A stretch of 64,000 nt of DNA from Fallopia convolvulus (GCA_964016875.1 OZ024735.1:1597469-1661468); one strand, 5' to 3'; positions 19,701 through 31,415 are shown, counted from the first letter of the stretch. Translations and numbers: made by a program. Notes: a model not told the origin generated them from the sequence alone.

Positions 19701-21428
19701 TTCAATTTTTAAAACTTCCGTTTTGTATTTTAAAACCTTTACAGTACATAATTAAAAAGACGGCTTATCCAATAAATATTCTTTTTCCACTGAAAAATCC
19801 TAGAATTCACATCGATCCATAAAATCATTTCTTTGTGATTTTAGGATATTACCAAGAATTTTCTAGGATTTAAATTCCAACAAAAATATTGGATTAAGCA
19901 TTAAAGCGGACAAAGAGGTTAAAAGGATATCCGAGAAAAATTCAAAAATATCCTCAAAAACCACAATTATTACAAATATCTTTTCTCTTTTGATTAAGTC
20001 TAAGACTTTGTGACTTGTGCTTGCCATGATTGTTGTGTATATTTGGGAACTAGAACAAATGGATGTTAAAACTTCTTTCTTACATGGTGAATTGCGTGAA
20101 ACAATTATATGAAATAACTTAAGGGCTTTGTGAATTCTGCTAAACCTAATCACATATGCTTGCTTAAAAAATCTATCTATTGTCTTAAGCAATCCTCTAG
20201 GCAGTGGAATATTAAATTTGATTCTGGCATGAAGAAACTTGGTTTCCAAATGGGCAGTTATGACTCTTGCGTATATTTCAAGGATGTTGAGTCTAAGTCT
20301 CCCATGTTTGTTCTTCTATATGTTAATGAAATCTTGTTGATGTGAAATTCTAAAGTGTTTTTTTCTGGTGGGAAAAGAGACTAGAAATTTCATTTTGATA
20401 TGAAAAACTTACGTTGGCCAAAGATCATAGGTATTAAAATCACTAGAGATAGAAAAAAAATGATGTGGTTGTCTCAAAGTGATTATGTGATCAAAGTGCT
20501 TGAAAGATTCGACATGTTTGATTCTAAACACACAACAATACCTTTAGGAGGGAACTTAAAACTTTCTAAGAAAATTTTCCCTAGTACAGAGAAAGCAAAT
20601 ACTGATGTGCCATATAATGTTGTTGTTGGATTTGTGATAACAAATATGTCTGATGTGCCATATGATGTTGTTGTTGGATTTGTGATGCATTTTATGTTTT
20701 GCTCTTGTCTTGATTTGGCTTTTGCTATTAGTGTGTTAAGTAGATTCATGTCTAATCTAGCTAAGTGCCATTAGATTGTTATGAAATATTGCTTAAGATA
20801 CATGAATGTTACTAAGGTTTTTGTCATGTTTACTTTGATCATTCTTCTACTAATGAATTATTTGGCTTTTGTGACTCTAATTGTGCAAGTCACAAGAACA
20901 ACAAGAAAACTACTTTTTGCATACTATTACACATGGTGAGGGAATTGTATTTCCTAGAAGGATCAACAATAATTTGTTGTTGTCTTATCTTCTTGTGAGG
21001 TTGAATATATAGCTGGCCACTGAAGCTGCAAAAGTGGCAATTTGGTTGACCAGAATTCTAGCTGAAATTCAAATTGTATCATAGATGCTCGTACTCTACA
21101 TGGACAATTAAAGTGCTATATATTTGTGCAAAGATCCAATGTTCCATGAAAGGTACAAGCACACAGATGTAAGGTACCACTTCATAAAGATTCATATTGA
21201 AGAGAAGTCACTAGATGTCAAGAAGGTAAAGGGTGAAGAGAACCCTATTGTCTTTGGGACCAAGATCGTTATTGTTGACAAGTTCCACTTATGCAGGAAT
21301 TTTCTGCATATTTGGGACTCAACATGTGCTCATTAGCTCATGGGTCTATGATAGACATAGAAAAATGATATAACTAATCCACTAGAAGCGACTTAGGATT
21401 TATTTCAACAAAGGATTAGGAGGGCATT
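16714..21428 (+). pseudogene. Decayed Copia pol (RT to RNase H), split by a solo LTR
   Basis: The left part (16714-17167) reads like the start of Copia reverse transcriptase: 'NNLHDYRIIRDRKPR', 'WISSMKEEV', 'YKWIYNFK', then 'RYKSRLVAKGF' with frame breaks. The right part (about 19980-21340) continues with 'WELEQMDVKTSFLHGEL', 'KKSIYCLKQSSRQW', 'MFVLLYVNEILLM' (degenerate YVDD box), 'WLSQSDYVIKVLERF' and the RNase H end 'KHTDVRYHFIKIHIEE'. Integrase and gag are missing. Many stops and shifts make it non-functional. It ends at a purine tract, 'ggattaggaggg', just before the 3' LTR. Confidence 0.85.
17168..19974 (-). mobile_element. Solo gypsy LTR inside the Copia RT
   Basis: It is inserted where the Copia reading breaks off. 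The left end TTAAACACCCCC, then 'attaccgccagtaacccc', and 'acaccagccgaccatgcaa' followed by a 'gactaagcaa' match the LTRs at 48000 and 53407, so it belongs to a related family in minus orientation. The right end is 'ttattaca' (TGTAAT on the element strand). Flanks GATAT (17163-17167) and AATAT (19975-19979) give a 4-of-5 target duplication. No internal region is present, as expected after LTR-LTR recombination. Confidence 0.65.
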
Positions 21429-22122
21429 TGTTATGTTTGATAATCCATTTATTGTAATATGTAACAAACAATCTATATAGTGCAAGCACACTTAGACTAG
21501 GTAGAGGCTATGGATGAGATTAAGGCTCGAGAAGCCATGAATCACCCATGATTGAGCCATGATCAACTTGCTTGAGCCACTTGATGAATCCATGATCTAG
21601 TATGGCTCTTGTAGTTGCAAGGTGAGAAATTGGGCCGGTTTTGGGTGACTTGGGTCATAGCTCTCTATTGGGCCAACCTATTATCACAAATAGAAGAAGA
21701 TCGTTGAAGCTGGACGAGGCATTTAGCTAGATGAAAAAGCTTTTGTTGGGAATGACGTCGTTTGGGAGACAAGGTTAATATAAAGCAAAAACGGTGAAAT
21801 CCTAGAATGTTGTCTTGCTCATTTCTGCGCTACTTTGGAAAAACTAGGGTTTGTGCTTTCTTGAGCTCCTCTGTAGCAATTCCACTGTAGCTCACTAGAG
21901 GCGATCCATAACCAGAAGAATGGGGAAAAGAGAAAAAGAGAGAGATCGAGGGAGATTGGAGCTGGTAGTTGTCTCTAAGCTTAGCTTCTTTGGAGGCTTT
22001 GTTGATTTCTTCGTGAACTCACTTCCCTCTGCTTTTGCTCTTCTTACATTGTGTTAGTTTCTATTCTTGCTATTGTTTTCTTGCCTTTACCGTCTTTGTG
22101 TGCTTCCGTTCAATGATTGACA
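21429..22122 (+). mobile_element. Copia 3' LTR (right end approximate)
   Basis: It begins TGTTATGTTTGATAA directly after the purine tract. A TATAAAG at about 21778 is followed by a leader-like part. The end is placed at 'gattgaca' (22122) on sequence character only, because the 5' LTR is absent. Confidence 0.5.
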
Positions 22123-23079
22123 TTTACCCTTTGTTGTCTAATGGATTGGGTGAATCCCCTCTCGAAACTCCGTAGAGTATGATTTATATCAAAACTATGT
22201 TAGCAACTTTTTGTGTTACTTTCACATTTATTTAAAGGTTTTTCAAGCTTGTTTCATGAGCAATCAAATCGATTTCGTTTATATTTCGATTTCTACAAAT
22301 TGCATGTGGATTTGTATGTGTTGTGTAGGGATGAATTAATTTTCGATTACAGGTACTTTCAGATTTTTTTTTTTTATAGATTCATCATTGTAAACAAACT
22401 ATATATTGCAGGTGATGGATTATGATTTGTAAGTATAGTTTATGCTATTAACTATTGGGTTTCACTTTTTCTGAAGAAATAATTATGGTTGGCATTAATT
22501 ATTAGATGGAATTATTTTGGGTATAGATCGAAGGGGTGGAGGAGATGCGACGTGGTGAGTCAGAGAGTTTGAAGATGCCCACCCATCTAGCCTGAATGGT
22601 GTTTGATATACATATATTAATATTATCTCAATTTCGTGAATTTAACGGTACGTGTTAAAATCGCGTGTTTCATGAGTGATAATAATTTGATCGAGAATAA
22701 AAAGATATATATCTTTTTTATTGGTGATGCATAGATGCTGGATATGATTTGGGAAAAGAAAGGAAGGGTGAAACTAAGAGCAAATGCCAAATGCGAAACA
22801 GACAAGAGATAGATAAACTTGTAGTGGGGGATCTGATTGATTGTACACAACACAGCCTCCATAAAATAATATTGACCTTGCATTCCATATAACATATCAC
22901 ATGACATTTGTTTAATTATGGAATACCCGTGAGCTGCTTCCGCGAAATTGCACTGGCTTCTTTTGTTTCCCAGCTCCTTGGGATAAATATCAATCAATTT
23001 GTATGTGCTCATATCCATATATATGATAGTTAATTTGGTGCTGGTCGCTACAAGATTGTTGATCGGTTTGGTGCTTTAA
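22123..23079. other. Unclassified sequence
   Basis: AT-rich. The longest frame (complement of 22623-23018, 131 aa) has no domain I recognise; its start ('MDMSTYKLIDIYPKEL') and hydrophobic end do not suggest a known family. It may be chance or an exon of a decayed gene. Confidence 0.3.
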
Positions 23080-23646
23080 TCAATCAATTTTATGGGTCGG
23101 GAACTACAATTGCCTAGTATAGAAGCTCAAGAGTTACTTCACCCATTGCCATAATGCCATATGATTTTTGGTTGGAACCTCAATGTGCTTGTATGATAGG
23201 CCCGTTACACACACGACTCTCAGATTCTCGGTCCACCAGACTTTATTATGGTATCAGAGCATGTTTCGGTATGCGTTCTTTTATGTAGTCTTCGGGTTTG
23301 CTGGCTTCATGGGTCCGTTCAGACAGTCCACCCATTAAAGGAGCAACCGATCCCAAAAGTGGCGGTTGATGAGCCTTGAGGGATTTGTTCGAACTTGTGT
23401 GCCTTATGGGCATATTCAAGCTGCTCGCCCAATATAGGATCTGTCGATCCAATTGTGTCGGTTCGCTAAGACTCGTTGGATTTGTATTCAGGTGTCAACT
23501 GGCCCAAATAGTTGCACTTGAGGGAGCATGTTAAGAGTCATCCCAAATTTGAAATTGGAAACTACAATTGCCTAGTATATAAGCTCAAGAATTACTTGAG
23601 TACCAATTATCATATGATTTTGTGTTAGAACCTCAATACACTTGTT
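23080..23646 (+). mobile_element. TRIM-like miniature LTR retrotransposon
   Basis: A direct repeat of about 90 bp ('actacaattgcctagtat', 'atatgattttt/gt', 'gaacctcaat') occurs at 23102-23195 and 23561-23646. The left copy is followed by a primer-binding site TGGTATCAGAGC (23249-23260, initiator-Met tRNA type). The right copy follows a purine tract and begins TGTTAAGAGTC at 23529. Fewer than 300 bp of non-coding sequence separate the primer site from the second repeat. The outer ends are truncated or diverged. Confidence 0.7.
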
Positions 23647-24624
23647 TGCCTTTAATATTTTTAAAGTGGATGGAATTTTGAGATAAGTTAAATTTGGGTA
23701 ATTTTGAGATCACGTTACTTGTCAAGTGGATGATCAAATACTCCTATCTAAAATAGAGATTGTAGAGTCGTGTGGCCCATTTGACTTGCGCTTTTGTACC
23801 AGCTATTAGACAAAGGGCTTGGAAAATTGTGTGGACTCTGTTCGCACCTGGCCGGCGAGTTGTCTATTCTCCCTCTCTTAATTAACACATTTTACTCGCG
23901 TGCATGCACCTTTGCAAACAAAATATCTTACACAACCCTTTTAGTTTTGGAAATTACCTACGTTGACTATTTGGCAAAGTTAGCAATGTGACAAAGATAG
24001 GTTTGGAATAGAAATGTCACTTGACCAAATCGTTCCTGAGTAATTCGGTATTCAAATTGGTTATACGTTGTCTGTATTTAACTCAATTTAAGTATAAGAA
24101 AACTCGTTTATCAAAAAAAGTATAAGAAAACTCGACTCACTTGTAGATGAGCAAGCTTGATTATTTATTAGTGGGCAAGCATGATTATATATTCATGAAC
24201 AAACTTAATTATATGTTAATGAACAATCTCCACCATATACTATTGAATTCCGAAATAAATGAGTGTTAAGTTCGATAACTTAAAAAAATAGAAAACGGGT
24301 GTATAAAAGCTTTTACTCTCTATTTTGCGCGTGAGAATGACTCACACCACGTCTTAAAAGAGATTATACAATTCTAAGTTATTCACCTTCAGAATATTTG
24401 TGGTCTTACAACTCCCGATATTTTTCTCTTTCTTACAAATAAAGACTTGGAACCTTTTAGGTCTCCCATGTAAATAACGAAGTTCTCCTAAAATTTTGAA
24501 CGTCGAGTCTTTGTTAATAAGAAAAGATCTTAATTAAACTAGAGATGTTTTTCGACCCTTGCAACCTTCTCCTTCTTTAGGTATGTATAAATGCTAGGAG
24601 GGGGGTTGGAAGTTGGGGTTTCTC
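23647..24624. other. Unclassified AT-rich sequence
   Basis: No gene or repeat family recognised. Short local duplications occur near 24090-24130 ('agtataagaaaactcg' twice). Confidence 0.35.
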
Positions 24625-24940
24625 GATGTGGGAGAACCTTATTGATCTTTGAGGTGCCGATTGTTGATTGACAGAGTGTGAGAGGGGTGACGTGTTGCCT
24701 TTCCGTTGGTGGAAGATGCGGTTCTAGTTGAAGTTTTGGGATATTCTGATGTGGGAGCGATTTGTTGTCCTTCTAGGTGTTGTTCATTGATTGGTGGAGT
24801 CTGAGGTGTGTGAAGTGTTGCCTTGCCGTTGGTGGAAGATTTTGTTCTAGTTGGAGTTTCAGGATATTCCGATGTGGGAGAGATTTGTTGGCCTATGAGG
24901 TGTTGGCAGTCGATTGGTGGAGTGTGAGGTGGAATACACG
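24625..24940 (-). repeat. 123-bp tandem repeat, open as a 41-aa protein repeat
   Basis: GATGTGGGAG marks unit starts at 24625, 24748 and 24871, exactly 123 bp apart; the third unit is partial. Because 123 is a multiple of three, a minus-strand frame (24639-24947) reads as a 41-aa repeat with 'GQQISPTSEYPETPTRT' and 'GQQIAPTSEYPKTSTRT'. The protein would be hydrophilic and Thr/Ser/Pro-rich. Whether it is coding is unknown. Confidence 0.75.
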
Positions 24941-25427
24941 ATGTCATCGATTTCTATTACAAGATGGGATTTTTGCAGAATGCGACCTCATTGATCGTTA
25001 GTCCAATGCGTTGCTCAAGAAGGGTAGTTGGTTGATATGTAGGACGAGCTTGCTATTTGCACTTAGGTTTCGTGGGAGCTATTCACTCGCCTTGGGGTCT
25101 TTAAGCTTTTTGTTGATTCTGCACGCTATTCATACGCTAGTAAGGAAGCTTGGCCGAGCGCAATGTGGGCAGGGAGTATCCGATAATGTGTGTTTTTGTA
25201 GGGTGCGTGTCTTTAGAGGCATTATTACGCTATTACCTCGAATTCCAATTTTGCACATGCCATTCGCTCCTTGTTCTCTCCTTGTGCTTCAATCACTCCT
25301 TTTTGTTGTTTAGAACTTGAATTATTCACGCTCCATCACACCACCATGGCCAGATGTTTCCGCTTGTGAGAAATTCAAGGGAAACCTAGGATATCTCATT
25401 TCTCCCAAGGTCATGTTCTGTAGAAGA
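24941..25427. other. Unclassified sequence before Athila 2
   Basis: Short ORFs without recognisable domains. It may include the decayed 5' part of the Athila 2 LTR. Confidence 0.3.
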
Positions 25428-26295
25428 ACCGTAGTCGCGGGCGCCACTACACGACCGCGGTGCCTGTTGCTAAGGATCCAAATTTTTTGTAGAGGAACAA
25501 CGATCATGATTCCCATTACCGCGACCGCAGTGGCGCAACTGAGAAGATGCTAGATAGAAGGTCACTGCCACGATATTACACTGCCTCGGAGGAGTCAAGA
25601 TAGTCAAACCGTGACCGCAGTTCTACCGGATCTCACGCACCGAAGACTCCGAGTTTATCTTTTATTTGCTTCCTTTTTTTTCTATCTTTTAGATCTTGTG
25701 TGTTCTTAATATAAGACCATTTTAAATTTAGTTTCAAGGGATGTTATGATTTTTTATTTTACTTTAGTTTTATTCCATGTTTTAGAGAACCTTTGATGGA
25801 GAACTAAAAATCCATGTTTCATTCCTACTTGAAGCTTTTGAATTTAAGTAATTTGTGAGATTTTGATTTCAACTATTGTTCCTTTTTTATTTCAATCTCT
25901 CTTGCATGTGCTTAATCTATATTAATTGTTATTGATTTCTTCTTGTCTGATCAACTTGTTGAGATTGATTATATTCTACTGCCAGGATTTAGGTTTACTC
26001 GTTGAAAAGCCTAATCTTTGTAGCAAACTTATTGTTATTAAGAAAGATAATTGATTGCATGCTAATGTTTAACTCGTTGCGAACTATTTGCATGTATCTT
26101 GTTTATCCTTGTTCTTATTGATAATGTAAAATTAATTCATGATCATTTCATGTTTGTTTGATATTAAGTATTTGCATGACCCATTGGCTTGTTAATTGCT
26201 TAAGATCAGGATAGGAATAATCTCAGGAAAGGAAGTACTTCATAAGAATCAATTATTAGTAAACTTGATGATATAAGTGGATACTTGACAATGCC
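25428..26295 (+). mobile_element. Athila 2, LTR/leader remnant
   Basis: It carries near-palindromic motifs ACCGTAGTCGCGGG (25428), TACACGACCGCGGT (25448), ACCGCGACCGCAGT (25518) and ACCGTGACCGCAGT (25608), then AT-rich sequence like an Athila U5/leader. gag is missing. The ends are not defined. Confidence 0.4.
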
Positions 26296-26559
26296 ATGTT
26301 AGACTTAGGTGCATCAATTAATGTCATGCCTTCTTCATTGTTTGAATCCTTCAAACTTGGACCTTTGCATGACACTAGGATTGCTATTCAACTAGCTGAT
26401 CATTCTAATGTGTGTCAAAAAGGGGTAGTACATGATGTCCTTGTCAAGGTTGATGATTTAATTTTTCCTACTGATTTTTTCATGTTGGACATGGATTCAA
26501 ATAAGTATGATCTTCCTACTTTATTAGGAAGACCTTTCTTAAAAACTGCCACCACTTAA
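26296..26559 (+). pseudogene. Athila 2 aspartic protease fragment
   Basis: An 87-aa open frame of Athila-type retropepsin: 'LDLGASINVMPSSLF' (the D-x-G active-site region in its usual Athila form), 'IAIQLADHSNV', 'DLIFPTDFFMLDM' and 'LLGRPFLKTATT'. In an intact element it would cut the Gag-Pol polyprotein and be followed by reverse transcriptase. Here the post-pol block starts about 90 bp later, so RT, RNase H and integrase are deleted. Confidence 0.85.
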
Positions 26560-26808
26560 ATCAATGTGTCAAAAGGGTATCTTATCATGGAACGTGATGG
26601 AAATGAGGTTAAATTTAATATATATGATAATTCCTAATAATTTTCTGACGTCGAGCCAACGAAGTTAAAAAAAGGCACTGCTTGGGAGGCAGCCCGAGGC
26701 TATTTTTCTTTCTTTGATTTTTTTTATTGTTTTGGTTTAGTTAGTTTCCTTTCAATCTCTTCGGAATAACATGCAGATACTAGGTTCAAATAAACAATCT
26801 AGTGAAGA

Positions 26809-26911
26809 ACCGCAACCGCGGCTCATAAACCGCAAGTGTGGTTTCTTCCTAGAACCCATTGGCATCCAGGTACTAGAACCGTGACCACGGTTTGAAAACT
26901 GCGGCCGCGAT
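26809..26911. repeat. Athila 2 palindrome-like pairs, 20 bp apart
   Basis: ACCGCAACCGCGGC (26809) with ACCGCAAGTGTGGT (26829), and ACCGTGACCACGGT (26878) with ACTGCGGCCGCGAT (26898). Both pairs are exactly 20 bp start to start. The sequence differs from that of Athila 1 but the geometry and location (between pol and env-like ORF, before a TATA) are the same. Confidence 0.75.
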
Positions 26912-26928
26912 ATTGTGAGTCCGAGAGA

Positions 26929-26936
26929 TATAAAAA
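26929..26936 (+). promoter_or_regulatory. Possible internal TATA box, Athila 2
   Basis: TATAAAAA begins 18 bp after the 26898 palindrome, mirroring Athila 1 at 471. Confidence 0.3.
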
Positions 26937-27436
26937 ATTAGAAAATCGAAAAAAAGCGTGATGTACGTCGCCCCTTTACTTTCTTTCTTTCCCTTTCTAC
27001 CTTCAAATTCTTACCAAACCTTCGAACCCTAACTTTATACCTTAAATTTCCTATCAATCTTCCATAGAAACAACAAATCTTTCACCTACTCTTCCTAAAA
27101 CAAACAAATGTACACCCAAAATTTCTTTTTCTACCCAAAATTCACCCAAATCCAAAATCTACAAAAGTCCATAAGTTTCCATTCAAACCCTGCAAAAACA
27201 CCCCAAAACTCATAAATTTCCACACACAACCACTAAGGAAATCACCGACGACCATCGTGGACCGACACTGATCACCGTGACCACGAGATGACATTAGAGA
27301 AATTTCTCGTGAAGCCTAGAAAATCGCGACCACTGTTTACTATATCACGACCACAATTGAGCACTAGAGGCCATCCTTTCCAGATTCAAAAAACCCCGAC
27401 CGTGGCGACCAAAACCATGCATGTGATTCTTCGACA

Positions 27437-28218
27437 ATGAGCTTCTGTGTTTGGTTTTGTGAGTTATTTTCTTCTCCACTTCTCTTGGTTGCTTTAAATT
27501 CAAGGATGGTATACCCAATTAGAAAATTGTATAGATCCGAGAAGAAGTTTTGGGATGAGTTGAGTGAGAAGGTGGTGATTCCTACTAAGTTCTTTGATGT
27601 GCCCACCTTGCATGCGCTTGGATTTTATGATTGCACTCTTAGGATGCTAGTGTAGGGTGCTCTAGGAGGATTGATAGATTTGCATGCTTTTACATATCGA
27701 GATTTTGTGTTGGAGTTTTTGGTGAATTTTGTGGAGACTAAGGATGGGTTTCAATTTCATATATTTTATAGAAAGTATAGTGCGACTAGAGCTGAATTGG
27801 ACACCACTTTTTGAGCGAATGCTCCCGCTATTGATGAGTGGCGGAGTATTAAGAAGAGTCAGGGAGTGTTTGATTTTTGGCATGCTATGATGGGACATAG
27901 CTTCGATACTTGTTTAGGAGCATATAACTATAGTCTAGTTCATCTTTGTTTGCATCTATATCATAAGGTGTTGGCCATGTCCTTTTTGGGACAAGGTGAG
28001 GTTAACAAGGTTTCGACGTAGGATGTGAGATTTCTTTGGTGCTTGACACCTCAACAACATGTGGTACCTAATTAGGTGGAGTTGGTCATTGCTAGTGTGA
28101 AGAAGGCCAGGAGTAAGAGTGGGAGGATTGGACTTGGTGGCATGATCACTTTGATTGCCCTCTGCTTTTTGTCTATTTAGTGGTTTAGAGTGCATTTTCC
28201 TATTCAAGAGGGGCGCTT
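27437..28218 (+). pseudogene. Athila 2 env-like ORF fragment, interrupted
   Basis: It reads 'MVYPIRKLYRSEKKFWDEL', 'IPTKFFDVPTLHALGF', then with stops 'GLIDLHAFTYRDFVLEFLVNF', 'VFDFWHAMMGHSF' and 'LVHLCLHLYHKVLAMSFLGQGEV'. This is the order of the Athila ORF family. At least three stops (27652, 27811, 28018) break it. At 28219 a Copia LTR begins within the frame, so the Copia cluster inserted here; no continuation was found right of the cluster. Confidence 0.65.
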
Positions 28219-28986
28219 TGTAAGATTGTTAGTACGTCTAGGTCACCAACGTCAACTAGTCGTTGACCTCTTATGTAAATACAATGGAAATTTAACTACA
28301 AGAAAGACTTACTTGAACACAAGGATTTTATAGGGGAAACACTTGATCAACGAAATCATTTAATCAAATATGAAAACCACTCCCTTTCAAGTTCTTGATT
28401 GGAAGGATTAAAATTCGTAACTTGCTTTATTGACCTTTTGAATCGATTACAAGAACACTCGGAACTAGTCCTACTTCCCCAATCACACTAGAACTCTTGT
28501 GAACCAAGAAATTGCAACCCTCAACCAATCTAACAAGCCTACATCTCTCGGAACTCTCAAACAATCTTTTTCTTTCTTTCACAAGTGGAGTATTGAGTTT
28601 GTGTGTCTTCTAACCTAAAGCTTTAGATTAAATACATAAAAACCAGGTCAGATAAGAAAGAATATTATCTTCCAATTCGATTATGGCAAGATAATATTTT
28701 TTTTATCTTTACAATCTCATCCTAAGCATAAAACAAGATACAATAATATATGGCTTAAGGCAAAGGCAATAATCGGCCAACTATCCTATCATAGGAAGAT
28801 CTTTCCTAAAATAAGAATTTACTATTCAATCTTCAAATATCACACACGTGTTCAAGATCTTCTATGTTTTCCTTCAACTCACGTCGGCGACCTGACTGAC
28901 GTTGTCGACTCTGCTCACAGACTCGAGGTCGTCCACGTGATAGACGTTTGGAACCAATAAAATCAAAGCCTTCAGCTTTTCTAACA
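28219..28986 (-). mobile_element. SIRE-like Copia LTR 1 (3' LTR)
   Basis: 768 bp, TG at 28219 to 'ctaaca' at 28986. It is closely similar to copies at 33598, 35439 and 39980. On the right lies a polypurine tract (complement of 28987-29000, AAAAGGGGGAATT), so this is the 3' LTR of a minus-strand element. Palindromic pairs lie near both ends (28241/28258 and about 28885/28903). Confidence 0.85.
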
Positions 28987-29602
28987 AATTCCCCCTTTTG
29001 ATGGTGACAAACTCCTTTTATCCTGTTTAAATACGACAAGACCAAATATCGACAAGATATGCAATAATTTCAAGTTTGCCAAAAGTTCCCCCTAAGTTGG
29101 ATAACCCGCATGTAATTCAGTATAGATATTCCCATTGTTTTTTATCTACTCCAGCCTTTTCCCCCTTTTGGCATCATAAAAAAGAACAACTCTAAATAAT
29201 TATGCAAGTAGAGATAATCAAACAAGGGTAAACAAGGGTAAATAACTATGCATAAAGGAACTACGACAACAAGAGCAAAATAGTCTTAAACATGCAACAG
29301 AGAATGCAAAAACACAAATGTGAAATCGAAGAGAAATATTTGAGATAGTAGATATGCTAGGGATAGTAAAGGGAGAATAGATGTCGGCCACTCGAGCTAA
29401 GTCAAGGACTTAGACAGGTCATCAAGCTCATTAGATAATCCTCGAACGTCAGCCTTGAGTGCACTATGACCTTGCAAGAGTTGTCCAACCTTCTCAAGCA
29501 CTTCTTGGTTCTGGCGTTGGAGACCAACCAACATCTTCATTATTTAACCAGGTTGTGAACCTTCCCCTATTTAGCATTGATGCCCAACTCATCATCTTCC
29601 AT

Positions 29603-31415
29603 CTAAGCATTAGAAAGAACATCCTTTCCTGCATCCCTTGTCACCCACTTGTTATCGAGCAGCTTAAATCCCATCTTGCGAATGATGTCAGCATTCAGAA
29701 GGCGGACGTGTTCCTCTTCTTCCTTAGCCTCATAAACCTCATGATATTGCAACACCTTCTTGATAATGGAGCAATATGGAAGAGCATGTCGTGCACTATC
29801 CTTGACAAATTCCATGTGGAGAAGCAATAAATGAGCAAGATTAATTGGTCCCTTTTTAATGATCTTGTCCATGACCAGAATGTCTTGGATCATGTCAATG
29901 CTCTGTTTTTTCTCTCGTGGGATCAAGTTGCTAATCACCTAAGTAAAGAGATCTTTTCTCTCAACACTCATCGAGTTAGTGACAAAAGAGCCACCCTCGA
30001 CTTCCTTAACCTCTGTAACTTGTCTAAGCAACTCAGCTGAATCCACCTATTCAAGCCATGCACCTCTTTGATGCTCATGAAAACCTTTGTGTGGCACTTT
30101 CAGAATGGTGGCCAACTCCATACTCGACATGGTGAATTTTTCTCCATTGAGCTCATAATGACCCATAGTCGTTTTCTCCCTATCTTCCATAGTCAACGAC
30201 TAGAACTCTCTCACTAACCCAGGGTTGAAACTTTCCTCTTCCTTGAACCAATGATCCCAGCCTTGAAAAGACAATAACTCAGAAACTCCCTTTAAACCAG
30301 TAGACTCGATGAACTCATTGTCCATGATGAGTTCCTTCATAAAGTCACACTCAGCCATATTACTTTCCTCACCTTTGGTATCCACACTCGCCTTCCAAGG
30401 TTTCCCACTTGCAGCAAGTCGACCACTTGCCCTAGTAGGAGCCTTTCAAAGTTTTCTTAGAAACTACAGATGCTCCACTCTCAGATCCAGCAGGTGTAGG
30501 AGTTACTTCCCTACCTCGTTTACCAGTAACCTTCACAAAGTAGAAAGCTTGGGAGCATTACAGAATCTCTATCCTCAGATCCCAAGCTTTTTGATTAAGA
30601 TGATGTCCAATTTGCCTTTATTCTTTGGTAAACTGGACATCATCTTCATTAGACTTTTCAGAGGACTCAAACAATTATTTAGCAATTTCTTCTTTGGATT
30701 TAGCCCTAGAAGAAGATGATACAACTTTTAAAGCAGAAAGCTTGGGATCACTAGGAGTACCTTGTTCAGAATCATCTTGTTCTTCAAAATTCAAAGGTGG
30801 TAAGGGTGAACCGAGAGCATCGATGGGGTCAACCACCTTGCTTGAGTCCACGACCCGAGGGAAGTCGTCGACCTAAGTGTCGTTTCCCGCCAAGGGAACA
30901 ATGGTCGTCTTCTCCACAATCACTGGTTCTGGTTCCTTTTCCTGAGATTCCATAGCCTCGATTGACTGCACTTCCTCTTGAACGGAGTCAAAATCTCCTT
31001 GCATGCCATGAATTTTGGGCCTTCCAATCCCTAGCACAGATTCGTTCTCACCTTGCTCTTTCTCTGCGGGATTTGGTGAATTTGGGAGAAATTTTTGTGG
31101 AGAAGGTGGGAGATTTTCTTGTGAGGCTTGGGTGGATGGGTTTTCTTGAGGAGTGGGAAGAGATTTGGTGGGATTTTGAGAGGATTGGCATGATTCCTTA
31201 AATTGGGTTGTTTGGAGTCCTTTGAGCAATAAAGGGATAATGGCTTGTTGGCGTTTTGAATGGCAGCTAAAATCATAGCTAAGGTTTGAGCATCTACCAC
31301 CTTTCTTAGTTTGAGGGCAAGGGTGCGTGGAGTTTCGGTTCCACGAATGGGGGTGAGGGGTTAAGGTTAGGGTTTGACACCATTGATAAAAAGATTGAAG
31401 CTTTTGAGAGAGCAA
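29603..31415 (-). pseudogene. Extra ORF downstream of Copia pol (plant-transposon-protein type)
   Basis: The 5' part (31415-30873, 180 aa) is Pro/Ser/Gln-rich. The frame then continues with stops, including VVD-type hexapeptide repeats (30827-30874, 'VVDSSK', 'VVDPID'). The 3' part (29938-29603) has 'KKGPINLAHLLLLHM' and 'ARHALPYCSIIKKVL', which resemble the 'putative plant transposon protein' domain from memory. SIRE-type Copia elements carry an extra, env-like ORF at this place. The function is unknown and the frame is broken here. Confidence 0.5.

Larger units (their letters stand above)
26560..27436 (+). other. Athila 2 post-pol spacer
   Basis: It starts with the block shared with Athila 1 ('gccaacgaagttaaaaaaagg', 'gggaggcagccc', 26650-26695). 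It holds palindrome-like pairs at 26809/26829, 26878/26898 and 27323/27344, and TATAAAAA at 26929-26936. The part 27000-27240 is a pyrimidine-rich, A/C-rich leader without ORFs. Confidence 0.6.

Noticed and set aside
22623..23018. A minus-strand gene of 131 aa
   Set aside because: No recognisable domain, no clear promoter or splice context, and the sequence is AT-rich; kept only as unclassified.
25370..25560. Restriction-site-like GC words as a CpG island of a host gene
   Set aside because: The CpG words are the Athila 2 palindrome motifs; no gene start lies nearby.
29459..31201. Plus-strand ORFs at 29459-30876 and 30962-31201
   Set aside because: They are antisense shadows of the extra Copia ORF on the minus strand.
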